Of a stretch of DNA of 28,084 nucleotides, positions 6,750 to 13,871 are shown in pieces. A program made the position numbers and the translations under genes. The notes under the pieces were generated by a model, which searched no databases, was not told the origin of the DNA, and saw nothing but the letters and a program-made list of their open reading frames with translations. The stretch covers positions 1 through 28,084 of the forward strand of contig CAKTVQ010000020.1 of assembly GCA_934630375.1 (NCBI GenBank), in the 5' to 3' direction. Positions within the stretch are counted from its first letter, which is position 1, and each line of letters begins with the position of its first letter. Origin of the DNA: an uncultured Collinsella sp. Its GTDB lineage: Bacteria; Actinomycetota; Coriobacteriia; Coriobacteriales; Coriobacteriaceae.

Positions 6750-7718
6750 TTAGTACTGCTCGATGCCCATGTAGCGACGAACCTCGGGGCTGTGGTCGAA
6801 CACCTTGCCGCGGGCGGCGCGCAGCTCGCAGCTCATGTTGTAGAAGAAGATCGGCTCCAGGTACGAACGCACGCTGGCAGGCACCTCGCCCACGCCGTAC
6901 TCGAGCGCATCGAGCACCATGACCGTATCGGTGTGCGTGTTGAGGAATGCAAGTGCACGCTCCTCCATGGGGCGGCACTCGCCCGATCCGAGCTGTACAA
7001 AGTAGAACACACCGGGCTCGGTGGCTTCGAACGGGCCGTGGAAGTACTCGCCGGAGTGGATGTAGCAGCAGTGCTGCCACTGCATCTCCATGAGCGAGCA
7101 GATGGCCATGGCGTAGGTCTGGCTAAAGTTGGGGCCGGAACCCAGGATATAGAAGAACTTGTGCTGCTGGCAGAGCTCGGCAAAGCGATCGCCCAGCTCG
7201 GCGTTGACCTTCTCGCGGGCAGCGGGCAACAGCGCATCCATCTGCTTAAGGCCGGCGTACATGTCGGCAAGCGCCTCGTAACCCTCCTGCTGGTCGAGCA
7301 GCTCGGCGGCGATCAGAGCGCCGATGCCCTGCGGTACCTCGGCCTGCGGCACGCCTTCGCCCCACGGATAGACCCAGGTGGTCCACTTGCCGTTATCGAT
7401 CTTGGAGCCCTCGCAGTCGGTGAGGGCAATGACCTCGGCGCCGGCTGCCAGCGCCATCTCGCAACCGTCGACGACCTCCTGCGTGTTGCCGCTGTGGCTG
7501 CAGGCAATGACGAGCGACTTCTCGCCAAGGCTCTTGGGGGCCATCAGGCAAAACTCGCGCGCCGTGTAGACCGTCGAGGTAAACGTGGTTGCCTCGCGCT
7601 TGAGCAGCTCGTTGGCCGGCATCAGGTCGATCATCGAACCGCCGCAGGCGATCCAAAAGACGTTCTCAATCTTGCCCTTGCGCTCGATAATTTCCTGAAC
7701 CAGATCATGTGCGTTCAT
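6750..7718 (-). CDS. SIS-domain sugar-phosphate deglycase/isomerase, FrlB-like (SIS 1)
   Basis: A 322-residue protein with two SIS domains (about 15-140 and 180-300), related to fructosamine-6-phosphate deglycases (FrlB, FraB, GfrE/F) and the GlmS isomerase half. The phosphate-binding region reads SHSGNTQE. The Glu/His pair spaced 16 residues apart as in GlmS and FraB is present: Glu in MEMQW and His in GEYFHGPFE. The C-terminus RRYMGIEQY is shared in form with the two paralogues at 13872 and 19256. It probably cleaves a 6-phosphorylated Amadori compound to a sugar phosphate plus an amine; the exact substrate is unknown. There is no glutaminase domain, so it is not GlmS. It lies downstream of gntR 1 and has GGAGGAG before the ATG. 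Confidence 0.8.
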   Translation of the reverse strand: MNAHDLVQEIIERKGKIENVFWIACGGSMIDLMPANELLKREATTFTSTVYTAREFCLMAPKSLGEKSLVIACSHSGNTQEVVDGCEMALAAGAEVIALTDCEGSKIDNGKWTTWVYPWGEGVPQAEVPQGIGALIAAELLDQQEGYEALADMYAGLKQMDALLPAAREKVNAELGDRFAELCQQHKFFYILGSGPNFSQTYAMAICSLMEMQWQHCCYIHSGEYFHGPFEATEPGVFYFVQLGSGECRPMEERALAFLNTHTDTVMVLDALEYGVGEVPASVRSYLEPIFFYNMSCELRAARGKVFDHSPEVRRYMGIEQY

Positions 7719-7774
7719 GGTGATACTCCTCCTTGTGTGGCGGTTTTGAACGACGACAGCTCTTACCTGCGGTC

Positions 7775-7853
7775 GTTCTATGTTGTCCTATTTATAGCAC
7801 GCAAGCAGTCACCGGTGAAGTCATCACGGCAAATTTGTTCTATGTTGTTCTAT
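7775..7853 (-). promoter_or_regulatory. Candidate SIS 1 promoter with two GntR operator sites
   Basis: The 17-mer GTTCTATGTTGTTCTAT (7837-7853) recurs with one change at 7775-7791 (GTTCTATGTTGTCCTAT); each is itself a direct repeat of GTTCTAT/GTCCTAT with a 10-bp period. On the minus strand the downstream site abuts a -10 box TATAAA (7791-7796), 17 nt from a weak -35 TTCACC (7814-7819). This layout suggests repression of SIS 1 by the adjacent GntR 1. The sites are seen; their function is inferred. Confidence 0.6.
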
Positions 7854-7862
7854 CTATGGACG

Positions 7863-8621
7863 TTAGATGTCGAAGACGTAGCGCGAGCCCACGATCTTTT
7901 GGCGCCCGAGCAGCAAGGGCCGCTCGTCCGCATCGGTAAAGTACGCCTCCATATAAAAGAGCGGCTCGCCGACCGGCACCTCCAGCAGCGGGGCCGCCTG
8001 AGCATCGGCAAGCGCAATCTCCACGGTGCAGGGGTCGGACTTGTGCGGCGCGCGGCCCGAATGCTCGGCAACGAGCGCAAAGATTGAGTTATCAGTGAGG
8101 TCCTCGGCGGCCAGCGTCTGCAGGTAGGGATGGTCGGCGAGCACAAAGGCGTTGTTCTCGAGCATGACGGGGATGCCATCTGCCGTGCGTACGCGCTCGA
8201 CCACGATAAGCTCGCAGCCGGGCTCCACGTCAAAAAACGCCGCATCCTCGTGCGTCGCCGCGACCACCGTGCGCGACACCAGACGCGCACCCGGCACCAT
8301 GTCGTTGGCAGCGCAACCCTCAGTAAAGCTCTGGACGTCGCCCTTCTGGCGAATCTTGCGCTTGAGCTTGGGCGCACACACAAAGGTGCCCCTCCCCTGC
8401 TGACGGTTGAGATACCCCGCGCGCGATAGTTCCTCGATGGCACGGCGCACGGTGACGCGCCCCACGCCGTAGGACTTCGCGAGCTCCATCTCGGCAGGGA
8501 TGCGCGAGCCGGATGCGTACACGCCACGCGCGATCTCGCCTTTTAGGTCGTCCATTACCTGCTGGTACAGCGGCACGGCGGACACCTCAGTGCGCTCGGT
8601 TTTATCGTCGGATGCCATCAT
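7863..8621 (-). CDS. GntR/HutC-family transcription regulator with UTRA domain (GntR 1)
   Basis: A 252-residue regulator. The winged helix (about 17-80) contains the family motif from IPAEMELAKSYGVGRVTVRR through GYLNRQQGRGTFV. A UTRA effector domain (about 95-248), typical of regulators that bind phosphosugars or related ligands, ends in GSRYVFDI. The recQ stop and this ATG overlap as TAATG, and GGAG precedes it, so translation is coupled to recQ. A second ATG directly follows and has slightly better spacing; the N-terminus is uncertain by one residue. It likely controls SIS 1 downstream through the repeats at 7775-7853. Confidence 0.88.
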   Translation of the reverse strand: MMASDDKTERTEVSAVPLYQQVMDDLKGEIARGVYASGSRIPAEMELAKSYGVGRVTVRRAIEELSRAGYLNRQQGRGTFVCAPKLKRKIRQKGDVQSFTEGCAANDMVPGARLVSRTVVAATHEDAAFFDVEPGCELIVVERVRTADGIPVMLENNAFVLADHPYLQTLAAEDLTDNSIFALVAEHSGRAPHKSDPCTVEIALADAQAAPLLEVPVGEPLFYMEAYFTDADERPLLLGRQKIVGSRYVFDI

Positions 8622-10603
8622 TACGCTCCATCCCGTGCATGCTCGGACTCAAACTCTTCAATCGCCGCCATAAACTGCTCGCCAAAGGCGTCGGCCTTTT
8701 TCTCGCCAATGCCGTTGACCTGGACAAGCTCGTCGCGCGTCTGCGGGCGTAGACGGCACAGACCGCGCAGGGCCTTGTCGGAAAAGACCATGTACGGCGC
8801 CATCTCCAGTTCGGTCGAAATCTCCTTGCGCAGGGCACGCAGGCGCTCGAACAACTCGGCATCGTCACCCACGCGCGGGCGCTGATCCAGCTCGGCCTCC
8901 TCGCGCAGCAGATCCACTGCACGGCGGGCGCGAGCCGAGGCCTTGCGCTTGGACGCGCGACGCTTAACGGTAAAGGCAAACGCCTCGTCCTCGACCTCGC
9001 CGGCGTGCGGGCCCAGCCCCACGACCGGGTACTGCCCCTGCGAGGTAGCCAGATAACCGCGGCCGCACAACTGGCCGATGATGTCCTTGATGCGCCCGAC
9101 CGATTCGCTCGACAGCTCACCGTAGCCGCGGTCCTCGTCCAGACGCATCTGGCGAATGCGCTCGGTGTTGCCGCCGTGAAGCACGTCGGCGATCAGTGAC
9201 TTGCCAAAGCGCATGGGTCGCGTGGCCACATAGCGAACGACAGCGCGGGCCATATCGGTGACGTCCTCGACCTCGAACTGCGTGAGGCAATTGCTGCAGT
9301 TGCCGCAGCCCTCGGCCTCGTCCGTAGCGGCGCCGCCCGCACCGGCCGCGGCAGCATGCTCGGCCGCGGCCTCGTCGCCAAAGTAGCGCAGCATATATTC
9401 GCGCAGGCAACCGGTGGTATTGCAGTAGCCCTCCATCTGGCTGAGCAGACGATATCGATTCTGGAGCGCCCACGCGCGCTGCTCGTCGTCAAGTGTCTCG
9501 TCGGCAGCATCGCCGCGGTCGATCAGAAAGCGACGCATGCGAAAATCGTTGCCGTTCCACAGCAAATGGCAGCTGGCCGGGTCGCCATCGCGGCCGGCGC
9601 GACCTGCCTCTTGGTAGTAGGCCTCGATGCTCTCGGGCACGTTGTTATGAATCACGTAGCGCACGTTGGGCTTGTCGATACCCATGCCAAAGGCATTGGT
9701 GGCAACCATCACCTGGATATCGTCGTCGATAAAGGCGCGCTGGCTTTGGCGGCGGGCGTCGTTGCCCATACCTGCATGGTAGCGGCCAACACGAATGCCG
9801 CTGGGGCCCAGCGCCTCGGCAAGCTCGCCTGCCAGTGCATCGACCGTCTTGCGGGTCGAGCAATACACGATGCCGCTCTCGCCCGAATGCGCGATCACAT
9901 AGTCGCGCACCCACGCGGCCTTGGCCTTGTCGCCCATCTCCTCGCAGCCAAAGTAGAGGTTCTTGCGATCGAAGCCCGTCACCACCGTCGCGGGGTTTTG
10001 CAGGCCGAGCATCTGCTGAATGTCCGCGCGCACACGCTCGGTCGCCGTAGCGGTAAAGGCCGCCACGATGGGGCGCTGCGGCAGGGAATCGATAAACTCG
10101 CGAATCTGCAGGTAGGCGGGGCGGAAATCCTGGCCCCATTGGCTTACGCAGTGGGCCTCGTCAATGGCTACGAGCGGCACGCCAATGCCGCCGTCCGCCG
10201 CGGCTTCGTGCGCAAAGGCCAAAAAACGCGGCTCGAGCAGACGCTCGGGTGCCACGTACATAAGCTGATAGCGGCCCTCGCGCGCCCGCTTGAGCACGGT
10301 GTTTTGCTGGGCCGGAGTAAGGCTGGAGTTGAGATAGCTGGGTCGCGCACCCGCCGCGAGCAACGCGCGGGTTTGGTCCTCCATAAGCGACAGCAGCGGA
10401 CTCACCACAAAGGTGATACCGGGCAGCATGAGCGCGGGCACCTGGTAGCAAATGGACTTGCCGGCGCCCGTGGGCATAACGCCCAGCGCGTCGCGACCGG
10501 CAAGGATCGCATCGACCATGCGATCCTGTCCCGGGCGAAACGAGGTGTAGCCAAAATAGGCGCCGAGCGTGTCGAGCGCCATCTGCTGCATGCTATCGGT
10601 CAT
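8621..10603 (-). CDS. recQ: ATP-dependent DNA helicase RecQ
   Basis: A 660-residue 3'-5' helicase of recombination and fork repair. In order: Walker A MPTGAGKS (residues 43-50), the DEAH box followed by CVSQWGQDFRP (about 149-162), the second RecA lobe with the GRAGRDG arginine-finger motif, a four-cysteine zinc site (one Cys in TTGCLREY, then the GCGNCSNC cluster near 434), the RQC winged helix, and a single HRDC domain (about 575-655). Length and order are normal for bacterial RecQ. The start has AGGAA 5 nt upstream. It overlaps gntR 1 by one base, an unusual partner for recQ and probably the result of gntR-SIS insertion behind it. Confidence 0.96.
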   Translation of the reverse strand: MTDSMQQMALDTLGAYFGYTSFRPGQDRMVDAILAGRDALGVMPTGAGKSICYQVPALMLPGITFVVSPLLSLMEDQTRALLAAGARPSYLNSSLTPAQQNTVLKRAREGRYQLMYVAPERLLEPRFLAFAHEAAADGGIGVPLVAIDEAHCVSQWGQDFRPAYLQIREFIDSLPQRPIVAAFTATATERVRADIQQMLGLQNPATVVTGFDRKNLYFGCEEMGDKAKAAWVRDYVIAHSGESGIVYCSTRKTVDALAGELAEALGPSGIRVGRYHAGMGNDARRQSQRAFIDDDIQVMVATNAFGMGIDKPNVRYVIHNNVPESIEAYYQEAGRAGRDGDPASCHLLWNGNDFRMRRFLIDRGDAADETLDDEQRAWALQNRYRLLSQMEGYCNTTGCLREYMLRYFGDEAAAEHAAAAGAGGAATDEAEGCGNCSNCLTQFEVEDVTDMARAVVRYVATRPMRFGKSLIADVLHGGNTERIRQMRLDEDRGYGELSSESVGRIKDIIGQLCGRGYLATSQGQYPVVGLGPHAGEVEDEAFAFTVKRRASKRKASARARRAVDLLREEAELDQRPRVGDDAELFERLRALRKEISTELEMAPYMVFSDKALRGLCRLRPQTRDELVQVNGIGEKKADAFGEQFMAAIEEFESEHARDGA

Positions 10604-10713
10604 GGTTTCCTAACGTCCAAGTCATCTGTTGCCGATTATACGCCGCCACGCGGACCGGCGTCGCACGGCTGCCGGCCACGGGCGACGCAATCCGAAAGCG
10701 ATTCGAAGGGAAC

Positions 10714-10777
10714 GAGCGTGGATAATCTCCCACTTTGGACCCGCCATCGAGCCAAAAACGGGAGATTATCCACGCTC
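10714..10777. repeat. Perfect 18-bp inverted repeat upstream of recQ
   Basis: GAGCGTGGATAATCTCCC (10714-10731) and GGGAGATTATCCACGCTC (10760-10777) are exact reverse complements around a 28-nt loop. There is no T-run on either side. It lies 110 nt before the recQ start within the 440-nt non-coding gap 10604-11043. Confidence 0.8.
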
Positions 10778-10788
10778 ATTCTGTGGGC

Positions 10789-10841
10789 AGTCATTGAGAA
10801 CGTTCTTGAATGACCAGTCGTTTAAGAACGTCCCCAACGAC
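10789..10841. repeat. Palindrome P5 (GGGGACGTTCTT type), copy 1
   Basis: TCATTGAGAACGTTCTTGAA followed by TGACCAGTCGTTTAAGAACG and TCCCCAACGAC is an imperfect full palindrome. The second copy at 19031-19080 is closer to perfect symmetry. Both copies sit 15-30 nt before the structured element. Confidence 0.75.
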
Positions 10842-10868
10842 TATCTTGAGAAGCGCGGAAACGTCGCC

Positions 10869-11023
10869 GGTTGAGCATAAGTCAGCGAAAACGCCCCTAA
10901 GCGAGCAAGGTGACGTGAAAGAGGAGGGAAGCGTACTTCGGTACGCGACCGACGATTGAACGTCAGATTGCCGCTTAGGGGCGTTTGCAGCGTCGACCGA
11001 TCCGCCGTTCGTTAGAACGGCGG
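10869..11023 (+). ncRNA. Candidate structured RNA element S, copy 1
   Basis: Four blocks are identical to copy 2: GGTTGAGCATAAGTCAGCGA (10869-10888), CAAGGTGACGTGAAA (10906-10920), TTGAACGTCAGATTG (10956-10970) and GCAGCGTCGA (10987-10996). Between them, 10889-10903 and 10972-10986 form a perfect 15-bp stem, and GCGTAC-TTCG-GTACGC (10931-10946) is a UUCG-capped hairpin. Blocks 2 and 3 can pair through TGACGT/ACGTCA with G-A mismatches on either side. GGTTGA and TCGACC can close the outer helix. CCGCCGTTC-GTTA-GAACGGCGG (11002-11023) ends the unit. The G-A mismatches favour the + strand. Family not recognised; a DNA-level repeat cannot be excluded. Confidence 0.6.
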
Positions 11024-11043
11024 AACCAAAGGCGCAACTAGAG

Positions 11044-11763
11044 CTACATCACCATAACGTAGCGGCTACCCACGTAGTACTGCTTACCCATCAGGACCGG
11101 CTCGCCATTGGGGCCGATAAAGCCGGCACGCAGGTTGAGCAGTGGGTCGTGCGGAGCAATGCCCAGCTCAGCCGCCTGCTCGGCATTGGCGCGAACGGCC
11201 TCGACCGTGCGGTAGCCAACCGAGACAATCGGCGTTCCGCCAACACGCTCGACCTCGGCAAAAATCGACTTGTCCTCAAGATCGGCCGTCAACAGCTCAC
11301 GGTAGGCGTCAAACGGCACAAAGATGTTCTCCTCAAAGATGGGCTCACCGTCGGCTGTACGCACGCGCTTGATATGCAGCAGCAACGCATCCTTCTGCAG
11401 GCCAAAGAACTCCATCTCGTTTTGGCGCGCCGGAACGATCTGACGATCGATCACATGTGCGCCCGCCTTCATGCCGTTGTCGGCACACAGCGCGGTAAAC
11501 GTCTGCAGCGTCGAGGCGTGAAACTGGCGATTGATGTGCGGCGTGGAAACAAAGGTGCCGCGGCCCTGCTGCTTAACCAGGTAGCCATCGGAGCACAACT
11601 CCTCGACGGCGCGGCGCACCGTAATACGGCTCACCTCGTACTGCTCGGCAAGCTCAAGCTCGGACGGAATACGCTCCTTGGGTGCATAAACACCTTTCTC
11701 GATCGCGTCCTTGATCTCGTCGTAAATCTGCTGGTAAAGCGGTGCATTTTTGGGCGCGGGCAT
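11044..11763 (-). CDS. GntR/HutC-family transcription regulator with UTRA domain (GntR 2)
   Basis: A 239-residue paralogue of GntR 1: the same winged-helix pattern (PLYQQIYDEIKDAIEKGVY, IPSELELAEQYEVSRITVRR, LVKQQGRGTFV; about 8-72) followed by a UTRA domain ending in GSRYVMVM. No SIS gene is adjacent. Its upstream region (11796-11815) shares ACGTTATA and an ACGT-N5-ACGT inverted repeat with the region before the PTS-SIS 2 operon, so it is the best candidate regulator of that operon. The ribosome site before the ATG is weak (AGAGTG, about 8 nt). The structured element S starts 20 nt beyond its stop. Confidence 0.88.
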   Translation of the reverse strand: MPAPKNAPLYQQIYDEIKDAIEKGVYAPKERIPSELELAEQYEVSRITVRRAVEELCSDGYLVKQQGRGTFVSTPHINRQFHASTLQTFTALCADNGMKAGAHVIDRQIVPARQNEMEFFGLQKDALLLHIKRVRTADGEPIFEENIFVPFDAYRELLTADLEDKSIFAEVERVGGTPIVSVGYRTVEAVRANAEQAAELGIAPHDPLLNLRAGFIGPNGEPVLMGKQYYVGSRYVMVM

Positions 11764-11795
11764 ATTTAATCACTCTTATCGAAATATCGAAATTA

Positions 11796-11815
11796 CTAAT
11801 ACGTATATAACGTCT
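11796..11815. promoter_or_regulatory. Candidate GntR 2 operator in its own upstream region
   Basis: CTAATACGTATATAACGTCT contains ACGT-ATATA-ACGT (11801-11813). The octamer ACGTTATA on the opposite strand recurs before the PTS operon (17683-17702) and the EamA gene (18961-18980). It lies about 35 nt before the gntR 2 ATG. Confidence 0.5.
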
Positions 11816-11867
11816 AGTTTTATGATACCTCAGTTTGATGAAACGATACACCGCATACAGCAAATCC

Positions 11868-12875
11868 TTACCTGCCGTCGTCCTGTTGCAGACTGTCCTG
11901 CTCGCTGAGGCGCGCCTGCCTGCTGGCCATGCGTGCGGGCTTGTCGGGATCGGGAACGGCCGTGGGCATGGGCTCGTCGACATGACCACCCCACCAGCCG
12001 CCCACAAAGCTGAGCGTGTGGAACACGTTGATCACGGCACCGGGATCAATGTCGCACACCAGCTTGATAATGTCCTGGCTCTCGTAGGTCGAGACAACGG
12101 CGTGCAACAGGTACATCTTTTCACGGCTGTATCCGCCGATAACCTCGGCGCAACTAATGCCGTGCTGAAAATGGTCAACATAGGCGGTCATGACCTCGTC
12201 TGCCTTGCGCGTCGTGATCTGCAGCGTCACGCGGTCGTAGCGATGATAGAAGCTGTCGATGGTCTTGGTCGAAATAAACTGGAAGACGATGGAATACGCC
12301 GCCTTGTCCCAGCCAAACATAAAACCAAAGATCGCCAGGATAAAGCAGTTGAAACCAAAGATGACGCCCCAGATGGTCTTGCCCGTGTGGTTGGAGACCC
12401 ATAACGCGATAAAGTCGGTGCCGCCGGTGGATGCGCCGGACTTAAGCGCGATGGCAGCGCCCAGGCCCGAGACCACGCCGCCAAAAATGATGAGCATGAT
12501 CTTGTCGCCCAAAAACGGCGCGAAGTGAAAGACGTTGAGGAACAGCGATGAGAGCACGACCTGCATCATCGAGAAGATGACAAAGCGCTTGCTAATGCCG
12601 CTCCAGCATAGGAGTGCCACGGGGATGTTGAGCGCGAGCATACCGAGCGAGATGTCGATGTGAACGCCGCCCAGCGAGGTAACGCGATCGAGCAGGACCG
12701 CGACGCCGGTGAGTCCACTCGGAAGCAGGTCGGCGGGCTGAATGAACGCCTGGATCAGAAAGGTCTGCAGAACGGCGGAAATGGTGACCGCCACAGCGGT
12801 AATAGCGCGGCGGACGATGGTAAGGCGGCCGAGCACGAGCACGCGGTCCGTGAGCTGATCGATGGCGTTCGCCAC
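11868..12875 (-). CDS. YitT-family membrane protein with C-terminal DUF2179 domain
   Basis: A 335-residue membrane protein. The N-terminal 200 residues carry five or six hydrophobic segments and the family hallmarks SGLTGVAVLLDR and SGASTGGTDFIALW. The DUF2179 domain follows (about 228-292: VTLQITTRKADEV through LVCDIDPGAVINVF). Function is unproven for the family. After DUF2179 there is an extra hydrophilic tail of about 35-40 residues (from GGWWGGHVDEP) that makes the protein longer than usual. The start codon is GTG at 12875, chosen for AAAGGAG 5 nt upstream. GntR 2 follows 104 nt downstream on the same strand with no clear terminator between. Confidence 0.87.
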   Translation of the reverse strand: MANAIDQLTDRVLVLGRLTIVRRAITAVAVTISAVLQTFLIQAFIQPADLLPSGLTGVAVLLDRVTSLGGVHIDISLGMLALNIPVALLCWSGISKRFVIFSMMQVVLSSLFLNVFHFAPFLGDKIMLIIFGGVVSGLGAAIALKSGASTGGTDFIALWVSNHTGKTIWGVIFGFNCFILAIFGFMFGWDKAAYSIVFQFISTKTIDSFYHRYDRVTLQITTRKADEVMTAYVDHFQHGISCAEVIGGYSREKMYLLHAVVSTYESQDIIKLVCDIDPGAVINVFHTLSFVGGWWGGHVDEPMPTAVPDPDKPARMASRQARLSEQDSLQQDDGR

Positions 12876-12996
12876 CTAGGCTCCTTTCGAAGGCAGATAT
12901 AGTTGTGGGGCATGCCCGCGATTGTAGCATGGAGCGTGCGGGGGCGCCTCAATTCACCCTCTCTCGACAACCATCAGAAGGACCGTGAGGCCGCTT

Positions 12997-13036
12997 AAAA
13001 GAAAAACGCCGTGAAGAGAGCGATCCCTTCACGGCG
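12997..13036 (-). terminator. Rho-independent terminator after the HAD phosphatase gene
   Basis: On the minus strand CGCCGTGAAG pairs with CTTCACGGCG (13027-13036 with 13007-13016), 10 bp with a 10-nt loop, followed by TTTTTCTTTT. It lies beyond the repeat at 13045-13094 and serves the gene ending at 13082. Confidence 0.88.
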
Positions 13037-13044
13037 AATTCGGC

Positions 13045-13094
13045 GTTTGCCCAGATAAAACCTGCCAAAATAAACCTGTCCCTAAATGGCAGGT
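13045..13094. repeat. Repeat P4, copy b, overlapping the 3' end of the HAD gene
   Basis: It begins GTTTGCCCAGATAAAACCTG and ends CCCTAAATGGCAGGT, nearly identical to copy a except TAAA for TTTT near the end. Its last 13 bases encode the final residues and the TAG stop of the HAD gene read on the minus strand. Confidence 0.85.
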
Positions 13095-13711
13095 AGGATG
13101 TCGGTCAGGCTGTCGATGACGACGTCAGCGGCGGACTGGTCCAGGTTGACGCCCTCGTGCGGACGCAGCGCCAGGACGCGGGCGCCGGAGCGCTTGCCGG
13201 CCTCGATGCCCAAAGGCGAGTCCTCGATAACCAGGCACTCGGCAGGCTCCACGCCCAGCGCTTTCATGGCACGCAGGTAGATCTCGGGGTCGGGCTTAAA
13301 CGCACTGCACTCGTGACCGCTGATGGTGTAGTCCAGCACGTCGGCGATACCGGCAATCTCCACCAGCTCGTCAATGAGCTCGCGATAGGACGAGCTTGCG
13401 ATGGCGCACTTCACGCCGCGCTCGTGCAGCTCACGCATCACCGGCTCCGTCTGCTCGTTGAGCAGCTCGGCATACGGAACGGGGTGGTCCGGGCTGTAGA
13501 CCTGCTTGTACTCCACGCGCAGGCGCTCGCGCAGCTCAACATCGTCGGGCACCAACGCCTCCCAAATGGCAGGCTCGTTAGACCCCGAAAGATCGGGGAT
13601 CTCGTCAAAGTGGAACCCCTTCTCTTCCATAAACGCCACGCGACGGCGGTTGTAGAACCACTCGGTATCGACCAGCACGCCGTCCATGTCAAACAGCACT
13701 GCCTTGATCAT
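13082..13711 (-). CDS. HAD-superfamily hydrolase, beta-phosphoglucomutase-like
   Basis: A 209-residue HAD subfamily IA phosphatase or mutase. The nucleophile motif is FDMDGVLVDTEW (Asp8 and Asp10), motif II is IASSS, and motifs III/IV are in KPDPEIYLRAM and IEDSPLGIEAGKRSG. The helical cap spans about residues 17-85. Such enzymes act on hexose phosphates; the substrate is not predictable. The start at 13711 has AAGGAG 6 nt upstream; an ATG at 13717 abuts that site. The final PAI-stop is encoded by repeat P4 copy b, and an inverted P4 copy lies just upstream of the start, so the gene sits between inverted repeats. It follows the PTS-SIS 2 operon but is separated from it by a terminator. Confidence 0.88.
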   Translation of the reverse strand: MIKAVLFDMDGVLVDTEWFYNRRRVAFMEEKGFHFDEIPDLSGSNEPAIWEALVPDDVELRERLRVEYKQVYSPDHPVPYAELLNEQTEPVMRELHERGVKCAIASSSYRELIDELVEIAGIADVLDYTISGHECSAFKPDPEIYLRAMKALGVEPAECLVIEDSPLGIEAGKRSGARVLALRPHEGVNLDQSAADVVIDSLTDILPAI

Positions 13712-13725
13712 ACGCATCTCCTTCC

Positions 13726-13770
13726 ACCTGCCAAAAAGGGACAGGTTTATTTTGGTAGGTTTTATCTGGG
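13726..13770. repeat. Repeat P4, copy c (inverted)
   Basis: ACCTGCCAAAAAGGGACAGG followed by TTTATTTTGGTAGG and TTTTATCTGGG is the reverse complement of copies a and b. It ends 2-3 nt before the ribosome site of the HAD gene. Confidence 0.85.
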
Positions 13771-13800
13771 GTTTTGCGGCGCGACGGGCACGCCCTTCCC

Positions 13801-13837
13801 AAAGCAAAAAGGGGACGGGGCGCAAACCCCATCCCCT
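13801..13837 (-). terminator. Rho-independent terminator of the PTS-SIS 2 operon
   Basis: On the minus strand AGGGGATGGGG pairs with CCCCGTCCCCT around TTTGCG and is followed by TTTTGCTTT. It starts 34 nt after the SIS 2 stop. Confidence 0.85.
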
Positions 13838-13871
13838 CTCAATCAACCCGTAAGGTCTACTTACTTTGTGA

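Noticed and set aside
6750..7718. SIS 1 as GlmS (glucosamine-6-phosphate synthase)
   Set aside because: No N-terminal glutaminase domain with Cys2 and the length is only 322 residues; FrlB-like features fit better.
11002..11023. Terminal hairpin of element S as a simple Rho-independent terminator
   Set aside because: Neither strand has a T-run after it, and the matching hairpin in copy 2 also lacks one.
12906..12920. GGGGCATGCCC resembling the core of palindrome P1
   Set aside because: The flanking GTAGATTTT/AAAATCTAC arms are absent, so the match is limited to a short palindromic core.
13712..13846. Longer N-terminus for the HAD protein
   Set aside because: The extra 45 residues would be encoded by repeat P4 and a terminator; a good ribosome site supports 13711.
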